This document shows positions 33,014 to 41,354 of a stretch of 64,000 nucleotides of DNA, in pieces. This stretch comes from Methanolacinia petrolearia DSM 11571 (GTDB taxonomy: Archaea; Halobacteriota; Methanomicrobia; Methanomicrobiales; Methanomicrobiaceae): positions 992,001-1,056,000 of the forward strand of contig NC_014507.1 in assembly GCF_000147875.1 (NCBI RefSeq). The letters are read 5' to 3'. Both the position numbers and the translations under genes were made by a program. The notes under the pieces were generated by a model. That model was not told the DNA's origin and did not search any database. It saw only the letters and a program-made list of their open reading frames with translations. The stretch's first letter is position 1. Each line of letters begins with the position of its first letter.

Positions 33014-34272
33014 ATTCCCTCTGCATCAGGAATCGACAAAATCCGCCTTCCTTCTATTATTACTCTTTTCTTCATTTTATCAAACTCCTTATCCAGCCGG
33101 GAAAATTCCGGCCATTCGGTCATAACGAGGCACCCGTCTGCATTTTCCAGTGCACCAGCTGCAGAATCGTGATATGTAATTTCCGGGAATACGGCTTTCA
33201 TATTCTCATTCGCCATAGGATCAAAGGCATGGACATCGACACCTTCCATGATCAGTCTCTCTATCGCGGGCACTGCCCTTGAATCACGGATATCATCCGT
33301 ATCCCCTTTGAACGCAAGACCGAGAACCGCGATGCGTTTTCCGTTCAGGTCACCCAGGCGTTTTTTAAGGATCTCGATAATCAGGAGCGGCTGAACCTCA
33401 TTGACTTTAAGAACCGACCGGAGGAGAACAGGGTCAACACCCTTCGACTTTGCAAGGTGGATTAAGGCAGAGACATCCTTCGGGAAACAGCTCCCGCCGA
33501 ATCCGCACCCTGCATTGAGGAAATAGGGAGATATCCTGTGATCGAGCCCTACGCCTTCCATGACCTCGTATACATCTATCCCAAAGCTTTTGCAGATATT
33601 TCCAACCTCGTTCGAGAACGAGATCTTCGTCGCGAGGAATGAATTCGATGCATATTTGATCATTTCAGCGGAAACAAGGCCTGTTCTTAGAATCCTTATA
33701 TTGAAATCAGAGTACAGCGATTCGACAAGATCGCCGGACTTTTTATCGTCACTTCCTATCACTACCCTGTCGGGATTCATGAAGTCATCAACAGCTATTC
33801 CTTCTCTTAAAAATTCGGGATTCATCGCGAATCCGATATTGGGATTGTTTCCCGAAGCGCTCATGACTGCCGGAACGACAATGCCGGAGGTGGTGCCGGG
33901 CGGAACGGTGCTTTTGACCGTAACTACATGATAGACGCCGGAATTCTTCAGTTCTCTTCCTATCGATTCCGCAGCGGATACGATATATTTCAGATCTGCA
34001 GAACCGTCCTCTCCCATAGGAGTGCCCACGCAGATAATAGAGATCTCCGAATCCCTGACGGATTCATATCCGGTGCTTGCCAAAAGATTTTTCCCTGAAT
34101 GGCGGGCAAGCAGTTCTTCAAGTCCTTTTTCATATATCGGGGGTCGGGCTGAGTTTATTGCATTGATCTTTTCTTTGTCGATATCGATAATAGTGACATG
34201 ATGACCTTTTTCAGCAAGACATGCGCCGGTTATCAGGCCTACATATCCTCCTCCGACAACGGATATTTTCAC
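33004..34272 (-). CDS. UDP-glucose / UDP-sugar 6-dehydrogenase
   Basis: 422 residues. The N-terminal NAD motif is ISVVGGGYVGLITGACLAEKG; FAMNPEFLREGIAVDDF is the conserved middle segment. The catalytic cysteine lies in NAGCGFGGSCFPKDVSAL. The C-terminal domain ends with VLGLAFKGDTDDIRDSRA. The reaction oxidises UDP-glucose twice to UDP-glucuronate, a precursor for surface glycans and protein N-glycosylation. It is upstream of, and coupled to, the nucleotidyltransferase. UDP-N-acetyl-sugar dehydrogenases share these motifs and remain possible. Confidence 0.9.
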   Translation of the reverse strand: MKISVVGGGYVGLITGACLAEKGHHVTIIDIDKEKINAINSARPPIYEKGLEELLARHSGKNLLASTGYESVRDSEISIICVGTPMGEDGSADLKYIVSAAESIGRELKNSGVYHVVTVKSTVPPGTTSGIVVPAVMSASGNNPNIGFAMNPEFLREGIAVDDFMNPDRVVIGSDDKKSGDLVESLYSDFNIRILRTGLVSAEMIKYASNSFLATKISFSNEVGNICKSFGIDVYEVMEGVGLDHRISPYFLNAGCGFGGSCFPKDVSALIHLAKSKGVDPVLLRSVLKVNEVQPLLIIEILKKRLGDLNGKRIAVLGLAFKGDTDDIRDSRAVPAIERLIMEGVDVHAFDPMANENMKAVFPEITYHDSAAGALENADGCLVMTEWPEFSRLDKEFDKMKKRVIIEGRRILSIPDAEGICW

Positions 34273-34404
34273 AATAATTCTCCTTGAAATTCCGGATTTC
34301 CTGTATTAATTATCAGTCTGATTATTCATTAATATGTTCTGATGAGATTATAAAAAACAGGAACAGATTTATTTGAATATGCATTATTATATCACTGTGG
34401 TAAG

Positions 34405-34584
34405 ATGGATAAAAATGCGGTATTAATGATGGTAATCGGCATTATACTCCTTGCTGCAGGAGTATATGGTGCATGGTACTTTGTTGAAGAACTGATATTA
34501 GTAGTCAAAGGTCTTATCGGGCTGGTAATTGCACTTTTGGGATTATTTCTGCTTATCGTCGGCATCTTTACGGTGAAAGACTGA
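34405..34584 (+). CDS. Small membrane protein of 59 residues
   Basis: Starting ATG at 34405 and ending TGA at 34584, the frame encodes two hydrophobic helices (VLMMVIGIILLAAGVYGAWY and a second LIGLVIALLGLFLLIVGIF region) with a short charged loop and tail. Codon use matches the neighbours. No strong ribosome binding site is seen. It stands alone between the UDP-sugar dehydrogenase and the vWA gene. Function unknown. Confidence 0.6.
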   Translation: MDKNAVLMMVIGIILLAAGVYGAWYFVEELILVVKGLIGLVIALLGLFLLIVGIFTVKD

Positions 34585-34674
34585 GAGCGGCGGCCAACAG
34601 ATCAATTATTATTTATATACTCCGAAAAAATATCAGAACAATAAAAGAATTGTAAAATATCCGGGAGAATTCGC

Positions 34675-35370
34675 ATGACACTTGAAGATATTGTTGAAAT
34701 TGCATATCCCCAGCAGCCGCACTGCCCGACGATCCTGATACTCGACACATCGGGATCGATGATGGTGAATGACAAAATAGCCAAGCTGAATGAAGGGATT
34801 GCACTGTTTAAAGATGAGATCGGGAAGGACGAACTTGCCAGGAAAAGAGTCGACCTTGCGGTTCTGAGTTTCGGCCAGAAAGTAAACGTGATCCAGGACT
34901 TTACATCCATAGAGGAGTTTGAACCGGAAGAGCTCGTTGCCGACGGTCTGACCCCGATGGGGGAGGCAATTAAAAAAGCCGTTGAGATGCTCGGCAGCAG
35001 GAAAGACGAGTACAAGAAAGAGGGGATCGACTACTACAGGCCGTGGATCTTCCTGATAACGGACGGAGAGCCTACCGATATGTACGAGGGCGACGAGATG
35101 TGGAAGGAAGTCACGAATCTAGTCCATGAAGGTGAAAAAGCCGGGAAATTCCTCTTCTTTGCAGTGGGCGTGGAGGATGCGGATCTTGAGACACTCGCAA
35201 AGATCGCACCCCCGACAAGGACGCCCGTAAAACTGAAGGACAACAACTTCAAAGACATGTTCCTCTGGCTCTCGAAGAGTCAGGCGAAGGTCTCTGCCTC
35301 CGGTGTCGGGGAGCAGATCGTCCTCGAAGACCCGATAATGTTTGGCTGGGCTGAGATTCCTACATTCTGA
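34675..35370 (+). CDS. von Willebrand factor A-domain protein, TerY-like
   Basis: 231 residues forming one vWA domain. The metal-ion-dependent adhesion site is ILDTSGSMMVND (Asp24, Ser26, Ser28), with a further conserved Thr in GLTPMGEAIKKA and Asp in ITDGEPTDMYEGD. The ATG is preceded by GGGAGAA. TerY-like vWA proteins accompany a PP2C phosphatase and a protein kinase in so-called TerY-P triads linked to tellurite and stress responses. Both partners follow after a repeat-filled gap of 406 bases. Confidence 0.88.
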   Translation: MTLEDIVEIAYPQQPHCPTILILDTSGSMMVNDKIAKLNEGIALFKDEIGKDELARKRVDLAVLSFGQKVNVIQDFTSIEEFEPEELVADGLTPMGEAIKKAVEMLGSRKDEYKKEGIDYYRPWIFLITDGEPTDMYEGDEMWKEVTNLVHEGEKAGKFLFFAVGVEDADLETLAKIAPPTRTPVKLKDNNFKDMFLWLSKSQAKVSASGVGEQIVLEDPIMFGWAEIPTF

Positions 35371-35372
35371 TC

Positions 35373-35389
35373 TTTTTTTGGATTTTTTT
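35373..35389 (+). terminator. Double oligo-T terminator after the vWA gene
   Basis: Two runs of seven T (35373-35379 and 35383-35389) lie right after the vWA stop, so part of its transcription may stop before the phosphatase gene. Confidence 0.45.
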
Positions 35390-35439
35390 CTTCTCTCAAC
35401 TATTTTTGAAATTCAAAGAATAATGGATTAATTGGTAAA

Positions 35440-35630
35440 GGGAGGGGGAAGTTTCCCCCTCCCTTTCACCCACCCCCTCATGGCGATATTGTCGCCGACC
35501 GAAGGGCTATCGCCCTTTCGAAACCTAATCCCATATACAAGGGAGGAGGATGTTTCCCCCTCCCTGTGACCCACTCCCTCATCGCGATAAGTCGCAGAAG
35601 GGATGGACGAACATCCCTTCAGCTCCTCTT
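35440..35630 (+). repeat. GC-rich hairpin repeat, family II, copy 3 (tandem pair of one block)
   Basis: The gap between the vWA and phosphatase genes contains two tandem, imperfect copies of the pyrimidine/purine hairpin block. The first is GGGAGGGGGAA/TTCCCCCTCCC near 35441-35464. The second starts near 35540 and ends with GGGATG/CATCCC. The cloverleaf-like block of copies 1 and 2 is absent. I see no gene here; the phosphatase promoter must lie in the last 140 bases. Confidence 0.7.
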
Positions 35631-35776
35631 TTCTTCACCAAGTTAAGAAAACGGAAGAATTGCCCGCTCCGTTACAAAAACATTCCGAAGAAAAAAATCA
35701 CAATATTTTATCCGCGATAAAAAACAGAGTATTACAATATAACACCTGAAATCATCAATATAAGGACAAATTACCA

Positions 35777-36562
35777 ATGCCCGTCTTCGGAGGAAAAACG
35801 ACAGGGAGCTCGCATATAAAAAAAGGTGTTCCCTGTCAGGATGCATTTCGCAGCGAAAAGATCGACAGCGGAGAGATCATCGTAGCTGTTGCCGACGGCC
35901 TGGGCAGTGCGGAACATTCGGAGATCGGTGCAAAAATTGCAGTAAATACTGCTGTAGACAAGATAAAATCTCTTTTCACAAACATTGACGGGTATGGAAT
36001 CCCTGCCGCAGCCCTGATGAAAAACCGGGATATAATAGCGGAAGCATTCTCTGCCTCAAGAACCGCACTAGAGGATTTTGCCGGAGATAACGGGTACCCA
36101 CTGAGAAAACTGGCATGCACCCTGATTGTAGCATTTACCTGGGAAGGCTATCTGACAACCGGCCATATCGGCGATGGTGCCGTGACTGCACTGATCGAAG
36201 ACGAGATCAGGATAATCTCAGATCCCGGCAACTCGGAATATGTAAACGAGGTAACTCCTCTGACTTCCGGGAAGATAGAAGATAATATCAGGATAAATGA
36301 AAATATCCCGGATGTCAGAGTATTCGCGGCATTTACCGACGGATGCCAGCGGGCATTTTTAGTGAGAAAAAACGGGGAATATCTCCCATATGAACCTTTT
36401 TTCCGGCCGATCTTCACCTATGCAAAAGATGTAGCTGATGAAGAAGAAGCATCAGGAGAGATCGTCAGGTTCCTTGAATCGGATAAGATGAATGAAAACT
36501 CCGATGATGACAAGACACTTGTAATAGCCGTTCCTGAAAAAGGGGAGGATCACCCCGTATGA
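35777..36562 (+). CDS. PP2C-family serine/threonine phosphatase, TerY-P triad
   Basis: 261 residues. GVPCQDAF, VAVADGLGSAEHSEIGA, LTTGHIGDGAVTAL and VFAAFTDGCQRA hold the acidic metal ligands of PP2C phosphatases in order, and DDDKTLVIA the last one. It would remove phosphates placed by the neighbouring kinase. The gene overlaps the kinase start by 4 bases (ATGA), so the two are made together. Confidence 0.9.
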   Translation: MPVFGGKTTGSSHIKKGVPCQDAFRSEKIDSGEIIVAVADGLGSAEHSEIGAKIAVNTAVDKIKSLFTNIDGYGIPAAALMKNRDIIAEAFSASRTALEDFAGDNGYPLRKLACTLIVAFTWEGYLTTGHIGDGAVTALIEDEIRIISDPGNSEYVNEVTPLTSGKIEDNIRINENIPDVRVFAAFTDGCQRAFLVRKNGEYLPYEPFFRPIFTYAKDVADEEEASGEIVRFLESDKMNENSDDDKTLVIAVPEKGEDHPV

Positions 36563-38319
36563 TCCCGGAAAAGATTGAAGTCTTCGATAACTCCGGAAAG
36601 AAGATACGGCTGATCTTTACAGGCAAAAGTGGCGGAGAAGGGGCCATATACGCCATTGAAAAGGAGAAAGATTCCTGTGCAAAGATATTTTTCAAAACCG
36701 GAATCTCCGAAGAGCTCCATGAAAAGATCAGGACGATGGTGAAATACCCGCCCGGTGGAGGACTCACGAAACCTGCAGACGAGATCTCCTCAAGTTCAAT
36801 AGCATGGCCCTCTTCGCCCCTGTACATGGCCGATAATGGCAAACGCAGATTTGTCGGCTATTCAATGCCTAAAATAGATACAGGGATGTTCAGGGAATCG
36901 CACATGTATTATGATCCCGGCGACCGGCTTAAAATGCTTGGCGGGTCATTCTCGTGGCAGTACCTCATGACAGCCGCATACAACATCTCGTTTGTCGTCT
37001 CAAAGATCCACGAAATCGGGCATTGCGTAGGGGACTTTAGCCCGAGAAATATCCTGATAGCACGAACAGCTGCGGTATCGTTCATCGACTGTGACTCCTT
37101 CCAGGTATATAACCCCGAAACCGGCAGAATCTTCTACACAAAGGTCGGAACAGGCGAACTCCTTCCCCCCGAACTGATGGGAAAAAACTTCAGGCAGGAG
37201 GAGATTACCAGGCACAACTCAGATCTCTTTGCACTGGGGATAATGATCTTCAGACTGCTCATGAACGGTGCACACCCCTACCAGGCGGCAGGAAAAGATG
37301 TCTGGGACCTCCCGACAATAGAACAGAAAACCCTGAGAGGGATCTATCCATATGTTCCGCAGAAGGGAAAGGACATCCGGCCGCCAAGATATGCATCTGC
37401 ATATGGAGTCGTCCCCCCGTGCATCAGGGACCTTTTTTTGGAATGTTTTGTCAAAGGGCATGGAGATCCGCTCAAAAGACCTTCAGCTGACGACTGGTGC
37501 AGGTGCCTCGCTGAAGAGATCAAAAAACTGAAAAGATGCGGCACAAACCCCAACCACTGGTACGGAGGGCACCTTAAGGAATGCCCCTGGTGCGAACTAT
37601 CCCGGCGTGGAGGTAAAGATCTCTTTCCCTGCACAAAAACAAAGATCAAAGCAGGAGAGAACAGGCAGATCGCCCATTCAGTCTCCGGCCCCGCCCAGAT
37701 AAAATCCTGCCTCATCCAATGCGATCCCCGGCACTTCAGTTTCAGGACGGACTCCTGCACCACTGTCAAAGGAAAAATCGAAGTGGAGATCTCAGGCTGC
37801 AAAGACGGAATACTTTCAGTCGGAAGAGACGCGGAATGGATCACCGACATCCGGAAGACAGGAGAATCAGGGAATAAAAAGACCTTTGAATTTGTCATCG
37901 AACCATCACAAATTCCCAATAAAAAAGAGGGCATCAGGAACAGGGCAAATATCCTGCTGAGGGCAGCATCCGAGACAAAAAAAATTCCCGTAGAGATTGG
38001 CTTTTTCCTTCGGCCCCTATGCGAACCGGAAATCCGAAAGATAATCCTGAGAGGAATCGATCTTAGAAACCCGGCGGAAATTCAGTTCTCATTAAGAAAT
38101 GCGGGAGAAGGAACCCTTACCGGTACCGCAGAGACGGACAGGGAATGGCTGAAGATCAGCCCGGAATCATTCTCCGCAGGAGACAGGCAGGAATTCAGGA
38201 TAAAAATTCTCCCGGAAAAATCACGCAAATCACTGATTCACGGGAATCTGATCTTCAAAACAAATGGCGGGAATCTTAAAGTTCCTCTTTTCGCTTCTGA
38301 AACTCTCTCGTGCTCCTAG
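36559..38319 (+). CDS. Protein kinase with zinc-ribbon-like segment and two BACON-like C-terminal domains, TerY-P triad
   Basis: 586 residues. The kinase domain has a glycine loop (GKSGGEGAIYAIE) and a catalytic-loop region, HEIGHCVGDFSPRNILI, in which GDFSPRN replaces HRDLxxxN. The DFG position reads IDCDSF. After about residue 330, CGTNPNHWYGGHLKECPWC resembles a zinc-binding finger. Two repeated beta-rich units, each with a D-x-E/R-W-I/L core (AEWITDI, REWLKI), follow. YegI-like kinases of TerY-P triads look alike. It is the third gene of the triad. Confidence 0.85.
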   Translation: MIPEKIEVFDNSGKKIRLIFTGKSGGEGAIYAIEKEKDSCAKIFFKTGISEELHEKIRTMVKYPPGGGLTKPADEISSSSIAWPSSPLYMADNGKRRFVGYSMPKIDTGMFRESHMYYDPGDRLKMLGGSFSWQYLMTAAYNISFVVSKIHEIGHCVGDFSPRNILIARTAAVSFIDCDSFQVYNPETGRIFYTKVGTGELLPPELMGKNFRQEEITRHNSDLFALGIMIFRLLMNGAHPYQAAGKDVWDLPTIEQKTLRGIYPYVPQKGKDIRPPRYASAYGVVPPCIRDLFLECFVKGHGDPLKRPSADDWCRCLAEEIKKLKRCGTNPNHWYGGHLKECPWCELSRRGGKDLFPCTKTKIKAGENRQIAHSVSGPAQIKSCLIQCDPRHFSFRTDSCTTVKGKIEVEISGCKDGILSVGRDAEWITDIRKTGESGNKKTFEFVIEPSQIPNKKEGIRNRANILLRAASETKKIPVEIGFFLRPLCEPEIRKIILRGIDLRNPAEIQFSLRNAGEGTLTGTAETDREWLKISPESFSAGDRQEFRIKILPEKSRKSLIHGNLIFKTNGGNLKVPLFASETLSCS

Positions 38320-38357
38320 AATTAGATTTATATGATTGAGCAGATCATATAGAGTCT

Positions 38358-38861
38358 ATGGCGAACAGGACAAAACGAATAGTAATAGTATCCCTGATTC
38401 TGGCTGCAGCACTTCTGGTATCAGGTGCATCTGCAATTACAATCAACTCATTCGATATGGATATCGCGGAAAACGGAGACACCACACTTAATTTCGATTA
38501 CTCGCTTTCAGCCCTGGAATCATTTGCAGTCTTAGTAAAAATTGCAGACCCGGCTGCAGAACTTCAAAATGCCATAGATCAAAGGACAGACCAGGAAGTA
38601 GAGGTCCTTGATGCCACATCCAGCAGTACTATACTGCTTGTTCCCGAATACATAAAACCTGAAAGCACTTCCGAAGGGACGACGTATACCACCCCTTCAC
38701 TGGATTTTTCACAGGCAGAAGATATCCTTAAGGAATACTGGTTTGCTTCGCTTATTACAATCGATCTCTCTCCCGGAATCACAACAGTCACATTTCCCGA
38801 CGGGTACAGCGAATCATTTACAAACAGCATTCAGATACCTTCGATAACACACACAATATAG
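38358..38861 (+). CDS. Secreted or membrane-anchored protein of unknown function
   Basis: 167 residues. A signal peptide (VIVSLILAAALLVSGASA, residues about 9-26) is followed by a Thr/Ser-rich beta-like chain with no cysteine. A TATA-like TTTATATG ends about 20 bases before the ATG, so the transcript may be almost leaderless. It follows the kinase by 38 bases but probably has its own promoter. No family recognised. Confidence 0.65.
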   Translation: MANRTKRIVIVSLILAAALLVSGASAITINSFDMDIAENGDTTLNFDYSLSALESFAVLVKIADPAAELQNAIDQRTDQEVEVLDATSSSTILLVPEYIKPESTSEGTTYTTPSLDFSQAEDILKEYWFASLITIDLSPGITTVTFPDGYSESFTNSIQIPSITHTI

Positions 38862-39084
38862 ATACATCTTAGATCCGCCAATATTTTTCATATATCGAAA
38901 ATTATCAGTCAATTAAAGGAGGGCAGAGTCTGACCGATCACTGATCTGCATAAATATAAATACTGCAGGTACCAGATGGAAAAGATCAACAAAATTTTTC
39001 AAATCAGGGAAATAGTAGTGCATTAAAATGCAAAAAGAAACAAATAAATGAAAATAAATTATCTGTTTATTATCAGAAGGTAAC

Positions 39085-40095
39085 ATGGCGGCAATAAAAG
39101 TTCTCATAGCTGAAGATGAAATCGTCCTGGCGATGGGAATAGAAAAATCCCTGAAATCGTTCGGTTACGAAGTGGTGGGAAAAGTAACCCGGGGGGAAAA
39201 CGCCATAATGATGGCCATCGATAAAAAACCCGATATAATACTGATGGACATCCACCTTGAAGGAAAGGTCGACGGGATAGAGGCAGCAAAAGAGATTCAT
39301 AAAAAACTCAATATCCCGATTATTTTTTTAACAGCCTTCAGCGATGAAGAGACATTTAAAAAAGCAATAGAAGCCGCCCCTTATGGATATCTCGGCAAGC
39401 CGTTCAGGCCCGATGACATGCGTACTACAATAGAGATCGCGATAAGCAGGTACAGGGCCGAAAACGCTGAAAAGGCACTTAAAATATCAGAAAAAAAATA
39501 TGAACTGATCTTCAACGCGATGATGAACGGTTTTGTACTCTATGAGTGCATAACAGATAAAACAGGTAATCCTTCTGATTTAAAGGTTCTTGACGTCAAT
39601 CCGTCCTTTGAAAGGATCATCGGGTTTAAAAAGGAAGAAATTCTTGGGAAAACCATACTTGAGGTCTTACCCGACTGGCCCGAAGAATGGATAATGGAAC
39701 TGGGAGATATCGGTTTCGGGGGAGACCAGATCAGCAGTTCCAGGTATGTAAGTCCGATAAAAAAGCACCTGCAATATAACGCTTTCAGCTCTGAACGCGG
39801 CAAAGTGGCAACTACCTTTTCGGACATCTCGGATGTTGTCAGGCTGAAACAGAATGAAAAAGAAACGCTCCTGCAGATTGAGAGAAATCTCGAACAACTG
39901 GCAATATTAAATGATGAAATCAGAAACCCGCTCCAGATTATCTCCGGTTTTACGCAGATCGACAACTGCGAACATGCAGCCAAGATCCTCGAACAGGTAG
40001 CCGCGATAGATAAACTTGTAAATCTCATAGACCAGAGATGGCTGGAATCCGAAAAGATCAGGGATTTCCTAAGGAAACACTACGATTATATTTAG
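39085..40095 (+). CDS. Response regulator-PAS protein with degenerate histidine-kinase helix
   Basis: 336 residues. Residues 1-120 form a receiver domain with the phosphate-accepting Asp55 in ILMDIHLEG and Lys in YLGKPFRPDD. A PAS domain follows (KYELIFNAMMNGFVLY, then NPSFERIIGFKKEEILGK). The last 70 residues (NLEQLAILNDEIRNPLQIISGF) resemble the dimerisation helix of histidine kinases, but the usual His is replaced by Asp and no ATP-binding domain follows. It may receive phosphate and act by protein contact rather than as a kinase. Confidence 0.85.
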   Translation: MAAIKVLIAEDEIVLAMGIEKSLKSFGYEVVGKVTRGENAIMMAIDKKPDIILMDIHLEGKVDGIEAAKEIHKKLNIPIIFLTAFSDEETFKKAIEAAPYGYLGKPFRPDDMRTTIEIAISRYRAENAEKALKISEKKYELIFNAMMNGFVLYECITDKTGNPSDLKVLDVNPSFERIIGFKKEEILGKTILEVLPDWPEEWIMELGDIGFGGDQISSSRYVSPIKKHLQYNAFSSERGKVATTFSDISDVVRLKQNEKETLLQIERNLEQLAILNDEIRNPLQIISGFTQIDNCEHAAKILEQVAAIDKLVNLIDQRWLESEKIRDFLRKHYDYI

Positions 40096-40113
40096 TTTAA
40101 TGAAAAAGTGATT

Positions 40114-41190
40114 TCAGAGATAATCATCAAACCATAATGCCTTCGGATTTCTCTTAAAGGACATCATCTTTCCTATATCCCCGGGATTTGCTGCCTGGTG
40201 ATATTTCATATATACCTTCCCGGAATCCATACCGATCACTTCGATCTTTCCGGTGGCATGCGACATCACATATCTCGCTCTTTTCGCAAGCCCCGAGAGG
40301 CTTCGTTTCGCCTTTTCATATATTTCATATGTGTTTTCCACCGGGACGGTGAAATGCCTGTTGCCTGCCGCAGGCCTGCACTGGAAGAGATAATACGGTA
40401 CATTCCCCGCTTCCGCAAGATTCGAGCAGAGCCCGGAGAGAGTTTCGGGATCGTTGTTTACACCGTTTAAAATCGGTGTCTGGTTGGCAAGAGATGCACC
40501 GGAAAGCCTGAGAAGATCCATTGCCTCCTTTGCCTCTTTTGTCAGTTCTCTCGGGTGATTGAACTGCGTCATGAAATAGAGCATCTTTCCAGATCTGCTG
40601 TTTTCCTGAATCATAGCCTGCAGAGATTCGTCACCGGTTATCCTAAACGGATTGTATGCCGGCATCTTCGTACCTATTCGTACGGATTTGACATGTTTTA
40701 TGGAAAAAAGTGCGGATACAATCTTACTCAGCCGGGATGTTGGTATCATAAGTGCATCTCCGCCCGAGAGAAGGACATTCGAGATCTCAGGGTGGCTCCG
40801 GATATAATCAATATCTGTTGAAAGATCCCTGATCTTCTCGTCTTCGGGTTTGATGAACAATCTTTTCCTGAAGCAAAAACGGCAGAAGCCGCCGCAATTA
40901 TCGCTTATCAGCATCAGCGCCGTTGCCTGGTACTTGTGCTGAAGGCCGGGTGATTTCGTATTTCTCGCCTCCATGGACGGATCAAGCGAGCCCCATTTCA
41001 CCATCTCGGCGGAGTTGGGGATTATTATTTTTTTTATCGGGTCTTCCGGGTCGTCCCAGTTTATCAGCGAAAGATAGTACTGATTCGCAAGGAAAGGAAA
41101 ATTATTCTCTACCGCTTCCAGGCCGGAGAGTCCTGCATCAAACTGCCTGTTCACCTCCGCGATGCTCGTAAGACATGCATTTTCTGTCAT
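40114..41190 (-). CDS. KamA-family radical SAM protein (lysine-2,3-aminomutase-like)
   Basis: 358 residues. The radical SAM cluster CGGFCRFCF has cysteines 99, 103 and 106, spaced CxxxCxxC. LSGGDALM and RIGTKMPAYNPFRI are typical of the KamA/EpmB group. A Lys in ATGKIEV near the C-terminus is the likely PLP site. It is shorter than the AblA enzymes that make beta-lysine and has no acetyltransferase (ablB) neighbour, so a role in osmolyte synthesis is not supported. It is convergent with the REC-PAS gene and stands alone. Confidence 0.85.
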   Translation of the reverse strand: MTENACLTSIAEVNRQFDAGLSGLEAVENNFPFLANQYYLSLINWDDPEDPIKKIIIPNSAEMVKWGSLDPSMEARNTKSPGLQHKYQATALMLISDNCGGFCRFCFRKRLFIKPEDEKIRDLSTDIDYIRSHPEISNVLLSGGDALMIPTSRLSKIVSALFSIKHVKSVRIGTKMPAYNPFRITGDESLQAMIQENSRSGKMLYFMTQFNHPRELTKEAKEAMDLLRLSGASLANQTPILNGVNNDPETLSGLCSNLAEAGNVPYYLFQCRPAAGNRHFTVPVENTYEIYEKAKRSLSGLAKRARYVMSHATGKIEVIGMDSGKVYMKYHQAANPGDIGKMMSFKRNPKALWFDDYL

Positions 41191-41354
41191 ATAACCTCCT
41201 GTAAAAGAAAAAAGGGTCTTGGATTGATTTGTATTATATGCCAGTATATAGGTCCCGAACTCCCAAAAAAGTATCTGAAAAAAGCCCTGTTTATTAAAAC
41301 AGGAAATATAACCCGGAATCAGATTTTTATCCGATAAATATCAATTACTTCACA

